Notes: generated by a model from the sequence alone, not told the origin. DNA of 64,000 bases from Flavobacteriaceae bacterium (GCA_947453195.1 CANGFO010000002.1:1-64000), one strand, 5' to 3'. Numbered from the stretch's first letter, positions 51,950 to 61,952 are shown. Translations and numbers: made by a program.

Positions 51950-54220
51950 ATGAAAAACATAAAAAATGCATTATTTTATATAGGTGTAACAGGAGGGTTT
52001 TCAGCACTTATGTTTTGGATCGTTTCTAAGGGTAAGTTTTTAGAAGTAGGAAGAAATGTTGTGGAAAAATCGTCTAGTGATACTTTATTTATGCAATTTT
52101 ACAAGTCTCTAATTCATAATTTAGAGCATCCCTTAGCTATATTATTGCTTCAAATTATTACCATAATTATTGTAGCTCGTTTTTTTGGATGGATTTTCAG
52201 AAAAATAGGGCAACCCTCAGTAATTGGCGAAATTATTGCCGGAATTTTCTTAGGGCCTTCATTAGTTGGAATGTACTTTCCGGAGTATTCTGCAATGCTT
52301 TTTCCACCTGATTCTTTAGGTAATCTTCAGTTTTTGAGTCAGATTGGGCTTATCCTTTTCATGTTTGTAGTAGGAATGGAATTGGATTTAAAAGTCTTAA
52401 AAAATAGAGCCAATGAAGCAATTGTAATTAGTCATGCTAGTATTGTAATTCCATTTACATTAGGAATTGGTTTGGCCTATTTTATCTATTATCGCTTTGC
52501 GCCAGACGGAGTTCCGTTTCTTTCTTTTGCATTATTTATGGGAATTGCTATGAGTATCACGGCTTTTCCTGTATTAGCTCGAATTGTTCAGGAAAGAGGA
52601 ATTCATAAAACGAAACTTGGAGCCATTGTCATTACTTGTGCTGCCGCCGATGATATTACGGCTTGGTGTGTTCTTGCGGCGGTAATTGCTATTGTAAAAG
52701 CAGGAACTTTTGCTAGTTCTATGTATATCATTTCTTTGGCATTACTTTATGTGTTGCTGATGTTGTTTGTTGTAAAACCGTTCCTTAAAAAAATTGGGGA
52801 TTTATTTGCAACTAGAGAAAACTTAAGCAAACCAGTTGTTGCTATTTTCATTGTGACCTTAATTATATCTTCTTATATCACCGAAATTATAGGAATCCAC
52901 GCCTTGTTTGGTGCGTTTATGACAGGGGCTATTATGCCTGATATTACTAAAATTAGAAAAATAATTATCGAGAAAGTAGAAGATGTTTCTTTAATATTAT
53001 TACTGCCTTTGTTCTTTGTTTTTACTGGATTACGAACTCAAATTGGCTTAATTAACGATTCTTATTTATGGCAAATTACCGGATTAATTATCTTAGTTGC
53101 CGTTGTTGGAAAGTTTCTTGGAAGTGCACTTGCAGCCAAATTTGTTGGCCAAAATTGGAGAGATAGTTTAACTATTGGTGCCTTGATGAATACAAGAGGG
53201 TTAATGGAATTGATTGTATTAAATATTGGATTGGATTTAAAAGTCCTAACTCCCGAAGTATTTACTATGATGGTAATCATGGCTTTAGTTACTACTTTTA
53301 TGACAGGGCCAGTTATTGATTTAATCGATTTTATTTTTAATAAAAAGGTTGAGGTTATTCCAAATAAAATTGGAGAATCTAATAAATTCAAAATATTGAT
53401 CTCTTTCGGAACCAACGAAAAAGGAAAGTCTTTATTGAGATTGGCAAACAGTTTTGTAAAAAAACAAAAAGAAAATACCAATGTTACCGTTTTGCATTTG
53501 TCATTAAGTGATGAGGTACATTCGTATAATTTAAGTGATTATGAGAAGGAAACGTTTGAGCCAATTTTGGATGAAGCTGCGGTATTAAAACAAGAGGTGA
53601 CTCCAATATTTAAATCTACTTTAGATATTGAAAGTGAAATTGCCGAAATTGCTACTCGAGGCGAGTTCGACTTGATTTTAGTAGGGTTAGGTAAATCTAT
53701 TTTTGAAGGTTCCCTGTTAGGAAAAGTTTTAGGATTTACTACGAGAATTATAAATCCAGAGCGATTGCTAGACAAGTTTACAGGTAAAGAGGGGTTGTTT
53801 GAAAATTCTCCGTTTGATGATAAAACTAGGTTGTTGATTTCTAAAAGTAAGATGCCAATTGGAATTTTGGTAGACAAAGATCTAACAGAAATTAATGAAA
53901 TTTTTGTTCCAATATTTGGAATGGAAGATGCATTCTTAATTGATTATGCGCAAAAACTAATTTATAATAACGACTCTAAAGTGACTGTTTTAGAAATTAA
54001 CGATCAGGTGAAAAACAATTTCATTATTGAAAATGCTATTGCTGCTTTAGATAAAACCTATCCAAATTCAATTTCAATTATATCCGAGTCAGAGATGAAA
54101 GCAGGCTTTTTAGCGAAGCAAGATTTGATGGTAATATCATTAGAAAGTTGGAAAAAACTAGTTGATGCACAAAGCGTATGGTTAAGCACGGTACCTTCGG
54201 TGTTGATTATAAAACCGTAA
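51950..54220 (+). CDS. CPA2 family cation/proton antiporter with C-terminal USP-like region
   Basis: The 756-residue protein has about twelve to thirteen transmembrane helices in residues 50-465. Conserved Na+/H+ exchanger motifs are GEIIAGIFLGPSLVG, TAFPVLARI and CAAADDITAWCVLA, where the DD pair is the ion-binding site. The soluble remainder (about 475-756) consists of two universal-stress-protein-like lobes. KefB/CPA2 proteins exchange K+ or Na+ for protons. It is a single gene divergent from the MMPL exporter gene and ends in a strong terminator. Confidence 0.93.
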   Translation: MKNIKNALFYIGVTGGFSALMFWIVSKGKFLEVGRNVVEKSSSDTLFMQFYKSLIHNLEHPLAILLLQIITIIIVARFFGWIFRKIGQPSVIGEIIAGIFLGPSLVGMYFPEYSAMLFPPDSLGNLQFLSQIGLILFMFVVGMELDLKVLKNRANEAIVISHASIVIPFTLGIGLAYFIYYRFAPDGVPFLSFALFMGIAMSITAFPVLARIVQERGIHKTKLGAIVITCAAADDITAWCVLAAVIAIVKAGTFASSMYIISLALLYVLLMLFVVKPFLKKIGDLFATRENLSKPVVAIFIVTLIISSYITEIIGIHALFGAFMTGAIMPDITKIRKIIIEKVEDVSLILLLPLFFVFTGLRTQIGLINDSYLWQITGLIILVAVVGKFLGSALAAKFVGQNWRDSLTIGALMNTRGLMELIVLNIGLDLKVLTPEVFTMMVIMALVTTFMTGPVIDLIDFIFNKKVEVIPNKIGESNKFKILISFGTNEKGKSLLRLANSFVKKQKENTNVTVLHLSLSDEVHSYNLSDYEKETFEPILDEAAVLKQEVTPIFKSTLDIESEIAEIATRGEFDLILVGLGKSIFEGSLLGKVLGFTTRIINPERLLDKFTGKEGLFENSPFDDKTRLLISKSKMPIGILVDKDLTEINEIFVPIFGMEDAFLIDYAQKLIYNNDSKVTVLEINDQVKNNFIIENAIAALDKTYPNSISIISESEMKAGFLAKQDLMVISLESWKKLVDAQSVWLSTVPSVLIIKP

Positions 54221-54243
54221 TTCAATAGTAATAAATAGGCAAT

Positions 54244-54279
54244 AAAAAATCCGCACTAATTGTAGTGCGGATTTTTTTA
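54244..54279. terminator. Bidirectional terminator between the antiporter gene and frr
   Basis: A6-TCCGCACTA pairs with TAGTGCGGA-T7 around ATTG, a 15-bp perfect stem. Confidence 0.9.
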
Positions 54280-54296
54280 TAAATAGTTGGTAAAAC

Positions 54297-54857
54297 TTAT
54301 ACCTTCATGATTTCAGCTTCTTTAAGCGCCAAATGTTCTTCAATTTTTTTGATAAAATTATCAGTCAATTTTTGAACATCGTCTTCTGCTTTTTTACATA
54401 AATCTTCTGAAGTTCCGTCTTTCTCTAATTTTTTAATATCCGAATTTGCATCTTTTCTATGGTTTCTTACTCCAATTTTTGCATCTTCAGCTTCTTGTTT
54501 GGCTTGTTTTACCAAATCTCTACGGCGTTCCTCTGTTAATGGCGGCACCGAAATGATTACTATATCTCCGTTATTCATTGGGTTGAAACCTAAATTAGCA
54601 ATCATAATTGCTTTTTCAATAGGTTGCAACATGCTTTTTTCATAAGGTTGGATTGTTATAGTTCTAGCATCGGGAACATTTACATTAGCAACTTGAGAAA
54701 GTGGTGTTTGAGAACCATAATAATCTACAAAAACACTTCCTAACATTTGAGGTGATGCTTTTCCTGCACGAATATTTAAAAAAGATTTTTCTAAGTGGTC
54801 TACAGAGCTAGTCATAGCTTCTTTAGTACTATCAATTATAAATTCTATTTCTTCCAT
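54297..54857 (-). CDS. frr: Ribosome-recycling factor
   Basis: RRF splits post-termination ribosomes with EF-G. The 186-residue protein shows the MEEIEFIIDSTKEAMTSSVDHL start, the LRxGRASP-like element NIRAGKASPQML, PVPLTEERRRDLVKQ-type PPLTEERRRDLVKQAKQ and the C-terminal DLCKKAEDDVQKLTDNFIKKIEE helix. Length is typical. It follows pyrH with a 28-base gap; pyrH-frr is a common pairing. Confidence 0.97.
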   Translation of the reverse strand: MEEIEFIIDSTKEAMTSSVDHLEKSFLNIRAGKASPQMLGSVFVDYYGSQTPLSQVANVNVPDARTITIQPYEKSMLQPIEKAIMIANLGFNPMNNGDIVIISVPPLTEERRRDLVKQAKQEAEDAKIGVRNHRKDANSDIKKLEKDGTSEDLCKKAEDDVQKLTDNFIKKIEEHLALKEAEIMKV

Positions 54858-54885
54858 TTTATTAGATATTTTGACTACTAAACTA

Positions 54886-55593
54886 TTATATATTTACAAC
54901 GGTACCTATATTTTCGCCTTCGCAAATTTTTAATAGGTTTCCTTTTTGATTCATATCAAAAACCACAATTGGTAATTTGTTTTCTTGGCTTAATGTAAAA
55001 GCTGTGGTATCCATAACGTTTAAGCCTTTTTTGATTACATCTTCAAATGAGATGTAGTCAAATTTCACTGCAGACTTATCTTTTTCAGGATCTGAAGTAT
55101 AAATACCATCAACTCGAGTTCCCTTTAAGATTACATCGGCATGTACTTCAACTCCTCTTAAAACTGCAGCAGTATCGGTAGTGAAATAGGGGTTTCCAGT
55201 TCCTGCTCCAAAAATCACAACACGCCCTTTTTCTAAGTGACGTACCGCTCTTCTTTTAATATAAGGTTCTGCAATTGCTTCAATTTTTAAAGCAGTTTGC
55301 AGTCTCGTTAACATTCCTTTATCTTCAAGAGCACCTTGTAAAGCCATTCCGTTTATAACGGTTGCAAGCATTCCCATGTAATCTCCTTGAACTCGATCCA
55401 TTCCGTTGCTTGCGCCTGAAACACCTCTAAAAATATTTCCTCCTCCAATTACAATGGCAATTTCAATTCCTTTTTCGTGAATTTTTTTAATTTCATCTGC
55501 ATAGTCCGAAAGAGTTTTAGGGTCAATCCCGTATTGTCTTTCTCCCATTAATGCTTCACCACTTAGTTTTAGAAGAATTCTTTTGTATTTCAT
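54886..55593 (-). CDS. pyrH: UMP kinase
   Basis: PyrH phosphorylates UMP to UDP. The 235-residue protein has the amino-acid-kinase motifs [29 protein letters not shown] and [15 protein letters not shown], which distinguish bacterial UMP kinases from eukaryotic types. It forms a hexamer regulated by GTP and UTP in other bacteria. It is divergent from the thioredoxin-fold gene and co-transcribed with frr. The -7 element TATATTTG lies at 55625-55632 on the minus strand. Confidence 0.97.
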   Translation of the reverse strand: MKYKRILLKLSGEALMGERQYGIDPKTLSDYADEIKKIHEKGIEIAIVIGGGNIFRGVSGASNGMDRVQGDYMGMLATVINGMALQGALEDKGMLTRLQTALKIEAIAEPYIKRRAVRHLEKGRVVIFGAGTGNPYFTTDTAAVLRGVEVHADVILKGTRVDGIYTSDPEKDKSAVKFDYISFEDVIKKGLNVMDTTAFTLSQENKLPIVVFDMNQKGNLLKICEGENIGTVVNI

Positions 55594-55624
55594 TATTGAA
55601 AGGTGTTGAATGATTTGTTTGATG

Positions 55625-55632
55625 CAAATATA
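55625..55632 (-). promoter_or_regulatory. -7 element of pyrH-frr
   Basis: On the minus strand TATATTTG matches TANNTTTG exactly and is followed by CA, 31 bases before the pyrH start. Confidence 0.5.
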
Positions 55633-55708
55633 AACATTTCCTTTTTTTATTTCGATGCTAATTTTAAGTTATGTAACATTTCTTACAGTTTCATTTTTAT
55701 CTGAATTG

Positions 55709-55716
55709 TATCTTTG
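55709..55716 (+). promoter_or_regulatory. -7 element of the thioredoxin-fold gene
   Basis: TATCTTTG matches TANNTTTG exactly, 19 bases before the start codon at 55736. It is divergent from the pyrH element 76 bases away. Confidence 0.5.
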
Positions 55717-55735
55717 TAACATAAATTTATAACTC

Positions 55736-56356
55736 ATGAATTCAATAATTTCCAATAGCATTGCCAAAAGTAGCTCCTATACCGAATATAGAAGTTTAAT
55801 ATCTAAATATGCCCAAGAAGGCAAAACCACCGGACTGATTACCTCTCCCGATTATATTAATTATACTAAATTAAATGAGTCGCGCATGCATCGATTGGAT
55901 AAAACAATCGAAGTGACTCAAGAAACAAAAGCACTATTAGAAAATTTATCGAATGAATATATTTGGTTGGTGCTTGCAGAAAGTTGGTGTGGCGATGCTG
56001 CGCAAGTGGTTCCTGTAATTAACAAAATGGCGGAGTTAACTTCTAAAATTGACTTGCGGATTGTGTTTCGTGATGAAAATGAAGAGTTGATGAATCTCTT
56101 TTTAACCAACGGTACCAAGTCGATTCCGAAATTAATTATTATCGAAAAAGAAACAGGCGAAGTTATTGGGGATTTTGGGCCAAGACCTACTCAAGCAAAA
56201 CAATTAATAATTGATTATAAAGCGGCTCATGGAGTGGTTGATGAAACAGCAAAAATTGAACTGCAAAAATGGTATTTAGCCGATAAAGGGGTGTCTATTC
56301 AAAATGAAATTAGCGCTTTAATTACTGCAACTGCTTCTCAAAATCTTCCGGAGTAA
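55736..56356 (+). CDS. Thioredoxin-fold protein with a single active-site cysteine
   Basis: The 206-residue protein has a thioredoxin-like core at about residues 70-165, with WLVLAESWCGDAAQVVPVINKMAEL followed by the cis-proline-type TKSIPKLIIIE. The usual CxxC is reduced to CGDA, so it cannot form the standard active-site disulfide. This matches the Thioredoxin_9-like group of Bacteroidota. There is no signal peptide, so it is cytoplasmic. The 3' end overlaps the truB 3' end by 35 bases, convergent. Confidence 0.85.
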   Translation: MNSIISNSIAKSSSYTEYRSLISKYAQEGKTTGLITSPDYINYTKLNESRMHRLDKTIEVTQETKALLENLSNEYIWLVLAESWCGDAAQVVPVINKMAELTSKIDLRIVFRDENEELMNLFLTNGTKSIPKLIIIEKETGEVIGDFGPRPTQAKQLIIDYKAAHGVVDETAKIELQKWYLADKGVSIQNEISALITATASQNLPE

Positions 56357-57011
56357 CTCCGTTGGCTACTGAATAAGCGCCAATTTTTGTTCGTCGTAAT
56401 TCAGTTAAATGAGCACCCGAATTTAATGCGATTCCAAAATCAAAAGCGAGTGAACGAATGTAAGTTCCTTTGCTACATTGTACTCGAAAAGAAATTTCCG
56501 GTAAATTTATTTTAGTGATTTCAAATTCGTAAATAGTCGTTTTTCGTGCTGCAATTTCCACTTCTTCTCCAGCACGCGCATGCTCATACAGCCTTTTTCC
56601 CTCTTTTTTTATTGCCGAAAAAACTGGAGGCTTTTGATCTATTTCTCCCAAAAATTGTTTGGTTGTTTCAATAATCAATGCTTCGGTGATGTGCTCTGTA
56701 GGGAAAGTTGCATTCACTTCGGTTTCTAAATCATACGATGGAGTAGTAGCTCCAACGGTTATAGTTCCCTTATATTCTTTAGTTTGAGCTTGAATTTCGG
56801 TAATTTTTTTGGTGAATTTTCCGGTGCAAATAATTAGTAACCCAGTCGCTAATGGATCTAACGTGCCGGCATGACCAATTTTAAACTTCTTTGGAAGATC
56901 GTATTTTCGTTTTAAAATGTATTTCAATTTATTTACCGCCTGAAACGAACTCCAAGTAAGCGGCTTGTCAATTAAGATAACCTTACCTTCTAAATATTCT
57001 TCTGCCGACAT
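56322..57011 (-). CDS. truB: tRNA pseudouridine(55) synthase
   Basis: TruB makes pseudouridine 55 in the T loop of tRNAs. The 229-residue protein has the catalytic region KIGHAGTLDPLATGLLIICTGKFTK with the active aspartate, plus the KEYKGTITVGATT and SKGTYIRSLAFDFG motifs. It ends in ANGVTPEDF. The start at 57011 shares one base with the uppP stop, so the two are coupled. The 3' end overlaps the convergent thioredoxin-fold gene by 35 bases. It is the last gene of the ftsX-DUF3098-uppP-truB run. Confidence 0.96.
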   Translation of the reverse strand: MSAEEYLEGKVILIDKPLTWSSFQAVNKLKYILKRKYDLPKKFKIGHAGTLDPLATGLLIICTGKFTKKITEIQAQTKEYKGTITVGATTPSYDLETEVNATFPTEHITEALIIETTKQFLGEIDQKPPVFSAIKKEGKRLYEHARAGEEVEIAARKTTIYEFEITKINLPEISFRVQCSKGTYIRSLAFDFGIALNSGAHLTELRRTKIGAYSVANGVTPEDFEKQLQ

Positions 57012-57808
57012 TAAATTACTTCTAGTTTATGGATGCAAAAATGAATTAGTAATAAGGCAACACCCACAGCTATTCGATAATAACCAAATACTTTAAATCC
57101 GTTTTTGCTTAAGAAACCGATAAAACTTTTTATAGCAATAAGTGCTACAACAAACCCAACAACATTTCCAATAATTAGAAAATTGATTTGATCTTGAGAT
57201 AAGACATAGCCGTCTTTATAATAGTCATAGCATTTTTTTAAAGTTGCGCCTAACATGGTAGGTACCGCCAAAAAGAAAGAAAATTCAGCGGCAGTAGTTC
57301 GTGATAATTTTTGTGTCATTCCACCTACAATACTGGCGCCACTTCTAGAAACTCCAGGCACCATCGCTAAGCATTGAAACAATCCAATTTTTAAAGCAGT
57401 TACATAACTTATTTCTTGATTGGTAGCTACTTCAGTTTCTTTAGAAAACCAATCATCTACCTTTAATAAAATAATTCCTCCAACAAGCAAAGAGACAGCA
57501 ACCGTAACTGGGTTTTCTAATAAAGCATCAATTTTTTTGCTGAATAGCAATCCAAAAATAACTGCAGGAATAAAAGCTACAAATAATTTTAGGTAAAAAT
57601 CAAAACTTTGAAAAAAGCGTTTAAAGTATAACACCACCACCGATAGAATGGTTCCTAGTTGAATTACAATCGTGAAAAGTTTGGTAAATTCATCGTGGCT
57701 AATGCCAAAAAAGGAACTTGCAATAATCATATGTCCTGTAGAAGAAACAGGTAAAAACTCGGTGATACCTTCTATTATTGCTAGTACAATCGCTTGTAAA
57801 TAATCCAT
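57011..57808 (-). CDS. uppP: Undecaprenyl-diphosphatase
   Basis: UppP recycles undecaprenyl diphosphate in the cell-wall carrier cycle. The 265-residue protein has seven or so membrane helices and the two family signatures [20 protein letters not shown] and [14 protein letters not shown], which hold the catalytic residues. It is also called BacA because of bacitracin resistance. It begins directly after the DUF3098 gene and overlaps truB by one base. Confidence 0.96.
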   Translation of the reverse strand: MDYLQAIVLAIIEGITEFLPVSSTGHMIIASSFFGISHDEFTKLFTIVIQLGTILSVVVLYFKRFFQSFDFYLKLFVAFIPAVIFGLLFSKKIDALLENPVTVAVSLLVGGIILLKVDDWFSKETEVATNQEISYVTALKIGLFQCLAMVPGVSRSGASIVGGMTQKLSRTTAAEFSFFLAVPTMLGATLKKCYDYYKDGYVLSQDQINFLIIGNVVGFVVALIAIKSFIGFLSKNGFKVFGYYRIAVGVALLLIHFCIHKLEVI

Positions 57809-58045
57809 TTATTTTGATTTTTTGAAGATAGAATAAATAGTAATACCGAATCCAATTAAAACCATAGTTGGCGCTAATCGTATTCTTCTAAAACTAAAAA
57901 CATCTTCATTAAATACTTTTGGATCATCGCTACCACCCCCCGACATTAAAATAAAGCCAACTACAATTACAGCAATTCCGATAAGTAATATTTTATAATT
58001 TACATTTTCAAAAAGAAAATCGGGTTTTTGTTCGTTATTTTTCAT
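57809..58045 (-). CDS. DUF3098 membrane protein
   Basis: The 78-residue protein has two hydrophobic helices (about residues 17-36 and 55-74) and a SGGGSDDPKVFNEDVFSFRRIRLAP loop between them. This is the DUF3098 family of Bacteroidota, function unknown. Its constant place between ftsX and uppP suggests a role in the cell envelope. The stop meets the uppP start with no gap. Confidence 0.9.
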   Translation of the reverse strand: MKNNEQKPDFLFENVNYKILLIGIAVIVVGFILMSGGGSDDPKVFNEDVFSFRRIRLAPTMVLIGFGITIYSIFKKSK

Positions 58046-58051
58046 CAGTAA

Positions 58052-58077
58052 GTCATTGCGAGGATCGATGCAATCTC
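58052..58077. repeat. Fragment of a dispersed GTCATTGCGAGG-type repeat
   Basis: The gap between the DUF3098 and ftsX genes contains GTCATTGCGAGGATCGATGC followed by AATCTC. From memory this is close to the GTCATTGCGAGGAACGAAGCAATCTC repeat found in many unrelated bacteria. Only one copy is seen here and it is 26 bases long. Confidence 0.5.
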
Positions 58078-58100
58078 TTCCTCATTATTAAAGTTATGAT

Positions 58101-58976
58101 TTAGTATAAATCGTCAGTTCTTAAATTTAGGAAACGTTGTGTAGCAAAATAAGTTCCTGCCAAAGTGATTACAACACCCAATACTAATACTCCGAATAAT
58201 ACTAAAATGGTAAGTAATTGATCTTTAAAAATGTCTAAAGCTGGGTAATTAGTAGATACATAAATAAGAACACCAATTAATGCAATAATTGCCAAACCAG
58301 ATCCAATTGTTCCTAAAATCACACTTCGGGTTAAAAATGGTTTTCTAATAAATGCTTTGGTAGCTCCAACCATTTGCATGGTTTTAATGATAAATCGGTT
58401 GGCGTAAATAGATAATCGAAGAGAACTATTAATTAACAATATCGAAATTACAGTAAAAATTCCGCTGATGATTAATACCCATAAACTTATTTTTTTCACA
58501 TTGTCATTTACCAATACAATTAATTGTTTGTCGTAAACAACATCTGCCACCATTGGATTTTGTCTAATTTCACTTTCTAAACTTGAAAACCCTGCAGTAG
58601 TTACATAGTCTGCTTTAAGGTGAATATCATACGAATTGTATAACGGATTAGCGCCTAAAAATTCGGTAAAATTTTCACCAAGCGTTTTTTCGTGCTCCTT
58701 AGCCGCTTTTTCTTTAGATACAAAAACAAAATCTTTTGTATATTTTCCAGTTTTCATTTCGGTTTCAAATGCTTTGAAAATGGTATCAGTAGCTTCCGTT
58801 TTAAAGAAAACAGTCATTACGATATCTTCTTTAAAATTGTCAGAAAGTCTTTTCGAATTAATGATAAAAAGTCCTAATAATCCTAGTAAAAATAAGACTA
58901 AGAATACACTTAAAACAACTGAAAAATAAGATGAGATTAATCTGCGTTTTTGAAATTTATCAAATGAAGATGCCAT
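58101..58976 (-). CDS. ftsX: Cell-division ABC permease FtsX
   Basis: FtsX works with the ATPase FtsE to activate peptidoglycan hydrolases at the septum. The 291-residue protein has an N-terminal cytoplasmic segment (MASSFDKFQKRRLISSYFSV), a first membrane helix, a large extracytoplasmic domain (about residues 45-165) and three C-terminal helices with the typical IKTMQMVGATKAFIRKPFL coupling region. ftsE is not adjacent here. It is the first gene of the minus-strand run that continues to uppP and truB. Confidence 0.94.
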   Translation of the reverse strand: MASSFDKFQKRRLISSYFSVVLSVFLVLFLLGLLGLFIINSKRLSDNFKEDIVMTVFFKTEATDTIFKAFETEMKTGKYTKDFVFVSKEKAAKEHEKTLGENFTEFLGANPLYNSYDIHLKADYVTTAGFSSLESEIRQNPMVADVVYDKQLIVLVNDNVKKISLWVLIISGIFTVISILLINSSLRLSIYANRFIIKTMQMVGATKAFIRKPFLTRSVILGTIGSGLAIIALIGVLIYVSTNYPALDIFKDQLLTILVLFGVLVLGVVITLAGTYFATQRFLNLRTDDLY

Positions 58977-59117
58977 ATAAATTTGAATTTAAGTTGTAAA
59001 AATAATAAACAATTTCTTTATTCATAGTTTATAACGATTAAAGTTTTGACTTTAGTACAATAAATGTAAATTTGTGGCTTAAATTTTGGTTGTAACCAAA
59101 AACTGTAAACGCATAGA

Positions 59118-61952
59118 ATGAAATATTTCCACGAACAAATAGAGGCCAAATGGCGCAAGTATTGGGCAGAAAAACAAACTTTTGCTGCATCCAATAATTC
59201 AGATAAACCAAAGTACTATGTGCTAGATATGTTTCCTTATCCATCGGGTGCGGGATTGCATGTTGGGCATCCGCTAGGTTACATTGCCTCCGATATTGTG
59301 GCACGATACAAACGCCATCAAGGATTTAATGTTTTGCATCCGCAAGGGTATGATTCATTTGGATTGCCTGCAGAGCAATATGCGATACAAACAGGGCAAC
59401 ACCCTGATACTACTACCAAAGAAAATATCACACGCTACCGCGAACAATTAGATAAAATTGGATTTTCATTTGATTGGAGTCGTGAAGTACGTACTTCAAA
59501 TGCCGATTATTACAAACATACCCAATGGATTTTTATTCAATTATTTGAATCTTGGTATAACAATAATTCCAATAAAGCAGAGGCTATTTCTACCCTGATT
59601 TCAATTTTTGAAAAAGAAGGAAATGCTACAGTAAATGCTGTTTGTGATGACTATATTGTTCCTTTTTCTGCTGCAGAGTGGAATGCTTTTACAGCTGAAG
59701 AACAACAAAAAATACTATTGCAATACCGTTTAACTTATTTGGCAGAAACCGAAGTAAATTGGTGCCCGGCATTGGGAACCGTTTTAGCCAACGATGAAAT
59801 TGTAAACGGAGTTTCTGAACGCGGAGGGCACCCGGTTATTCGTAAAAAAATGACCCAATGGTCGATGCGAATTTCGGCTTATGCTGAGCGCTTATTGCAA
59901 GGATTAAATGATATTGATTGGAGTGAATCTATAAAGGAATCGCAACGAAACTGGATTGGGAAAAGCGTTGGAGCTATTGTTCAATTCAATCTTGTTGATT
60001 CGGATAAGTATATTGAAGTTTTTACTACCCGTCCCGATACTATTTTTGGAGTGACTTTTATGACTTTGGCACCAGAACACGAATTGGTTTCTAAAATCAC
60101 TTCTCCAACTCAAAAAGCAGCTGTTGAAGCTTATGTTGAAGCTACTGCGAAACGCTCGGAAAGAGAAAGAATGGCCGATGTAAAAACCATTTCGGGTGTT
60201 TTTACTGGGGCTTATGCCGAACATCCTTTTACAAAAGAACCAATTCCGGTTTGGATTGGAGATTATGTATTGGCAGGATACGGAACCGGAGCGGTAATGG
60301 CGGTGCCTTGTGGCGATGAGAGAGATTATGCATTCGCTAATTTCTTTAAAGGGAAAAACGGAATGCCAGAAATCAAAAACATATTCAATAAGGATATTTC
60401 GGAAGCCGCTTATGGAGAGAAAGCTGGATTTGAATTGGTGGATTCTGATTTCCTTAACGGATTAGGATACAAAGAAGGAACCAAAAAAAGCATCGAAGCG
60501 CTTGAAAAAATATACCAAGGAAAAGGAAAAACCAATTACCGTTTGCGTGATGCCGTTTTTTCTCGTCAAAGATATTGGGGAGAGCCATTTCCGGTGTATT
60601 ATGTAAATGGCTTGCCACAAATGATTGATCAAAAGCACTTGCCAATTGTGTTGCCAGAAGTTGAAAAATACTTGCCAACCGAAGATGGTCAGCCGCCTTT
60701 AGGCAATGCGACTACTTGGGCTTGGGATAGTGTTCAGTGTGCTGTAGTCAGTAATCAATTAATTGACAATGTGACTATTTTTCCATTAGAATTGAACACA
60801 ATGCCTGGTTGGGCAGGTTCTTCTTGGTATTGGATGCGTTATATGGATGCACAAAATGCTTCTGAATTTGCTTCAGCCGATGCTTTAAAATATTGGGAAA
60901 ATGTAGATTTATATATAGGCGGCAGCGAACATGCAACCGGACATTTATTGTATTCTCGTTTTTGGAATAAATTCCTAAAAGATCGGGGGTATGCTCCAAC
61001 CGAAGAGCCTTTCAAAAAATTAATCAATCAAGGAATGATCCTTGGGATGAGTGCTTTTGTATATCGAAGCGAAGATTCTAAAAAATTATATTCAAAAGGA
61101 TTAATCGCCGGTGTTAATGTACATCCAATACATGTTGATTTGGCCGTTATTAATGACATTACCAATGAATTGGATATTGAAGCCTTCAAAAAACATCCGC
61201 TTTATTCGGATTATAAGGATGCTGAATTCCTATTAGAAAACGGAAAATATATTGTAGGGCGTGAAGTAGAAAAGATGTCAAAATCCAAATATAATGTGGT
61301 TAACCCAGATGATATTTGCAACGATTATGGCGCGGACACCTTGCGTTTGTATGAAATGTTCTTAGGGCCATTAGAGCAAGCAAAACCATGGAATACTGCT
61401 GGAATTACCGGTGTTTCGGGATTCTTGAAAAAACTGTGGCGTTTGTATTTTGACGACAATGGCTTGCAGGTTTCTGATGCAGAACCCACAGCAGAAATGT
61501 ACAAAGCATTACATAAAACCATTAAAAAGGTAACAGAAGATATTGAGAATTTCTCTTTCAATACTTCGGTTTCTCAGTTTATGATTTGTGTAAACGAATT
61601 AGCAACATTAAAATGCAATCATAGAAAAATTTTAGAACCATTAGCGGTATTGATTTCGCCGTATGCGCCACATATTGCAGAAGAACTTTGGAGTCAGTTG
61701 GGTCATGAAGGTTCTATATCAACTGTTGCTTTTCCGGTTTGTGAGGAAAAATATTTGGTAGAATCAGAGAAAGAATATCCAGTTTCTTTTAACGGAAAAA
61801 TGCGTTTTACCATAAAATTGCCTTTAGATTTAACCGTTTCGCAAATTCAAGAAATTGTTATGGCCGACGAAAGAACTATTAAGCAATTAGACGGAAGAAC
61901 ACCAAATAAAGTAATTATTGTTCCGGGAAAAGTGATCAACTTGGTTGGGTAG
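59118..61952 (+). CDS. leuS: Leucine-tRNA ligase
   Basis: This class I synthetase charges tRNA-Leu. The 944-residue protein has the HIGH-type motif H48-V-G-H51 and KMSKS at 719-723. The editing domain (about residues 250-440) carries TFMTLAPEHELV and the GTGAVMAVPCGDERDYAF segment with the conserved Asp. It is longer than the E. coli enzyme (860) because of insertions around residues 145-195 and 640-710, as is usual in Bacteroidota. The gene is plus-strand, monocistronic and divergent from ftsX. Confidence 0.97.
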   Translation: MKYFHEQIEAKWRKYWAEKQTFAASNNSDKPKYYVLDMFPYPSGAGLHVGHPLGYIASDIVARYKRHQGFNVLHPQGYDSFGLPAEQYAIQTGQHPDTTTKENITRYREQLDKIGFSFDWSREVRTSNADYYKHTQWIFIQLFESWYNNNSNKAEAISTLISIFEKEGNATVNAVCDDYIVPFSAAEWNAFTAEEQQKILLQYRLTYLAETEVNWCPALGTVLANDEIVNGVSERGGHPVIRKKMTQWSMRISAYAERLLQGLNDIDWSESIKESQRNWIGKSVGAIVQFNLVDSDKYIEVFTTRPDTIFGVTFMTLAPEHELVSKITSPTQKAAVEAYVEATAKRSERERMADVKTISGVFTGAYAEHPFTKEPIPVWIGDYVLAGYGTGAVMAVPCGDERDYAFANFFKGKNGMPEIKNIFNKDISEAAYGEKAGFELVDSDFLNGLGYKEGTKKSIEALEKIYQGKGKTNYRLRDAVFSRQRYWGEPFPVYYVNGLPQMIDQKHLPIVLPEVEKYLPTEDGQPPLGNATTWAWDSVQCAVVSNQLIDNVTIFPLELNTMPGWAGSSWYWMRYMDAQNASEFASADALKYWENVDLYIGGSEHATGHLLYSRFWNKFLKDRGYAPTEEPFKKLINQGMILGMSAFVYRSEDSKKLYSKGLIAGVNVHPIHVDLAVINDITNELDIEAFKKHPLYSDYKDAEFLLENGKYIVGREVEKMSKSKYNVVNPDDICNDYGADTLRLYEMFLGPLEQAKPWNTAGITGVSGFLKKLWRLYFDDNGLQVSDAEPTAEMYKALHKTIKKVTEDIENFSFNTSVSQFMICVNELATLKCNHRKILEPLAVLISPYAPHIAEELWSQLGHEGSISTVAFPVCEEKYLVESEKEYPVSFNGKMRFTIKLPLDLTVSQIQEIVMADERTIKQLDGRTPNKVIIVPGKVINLVG

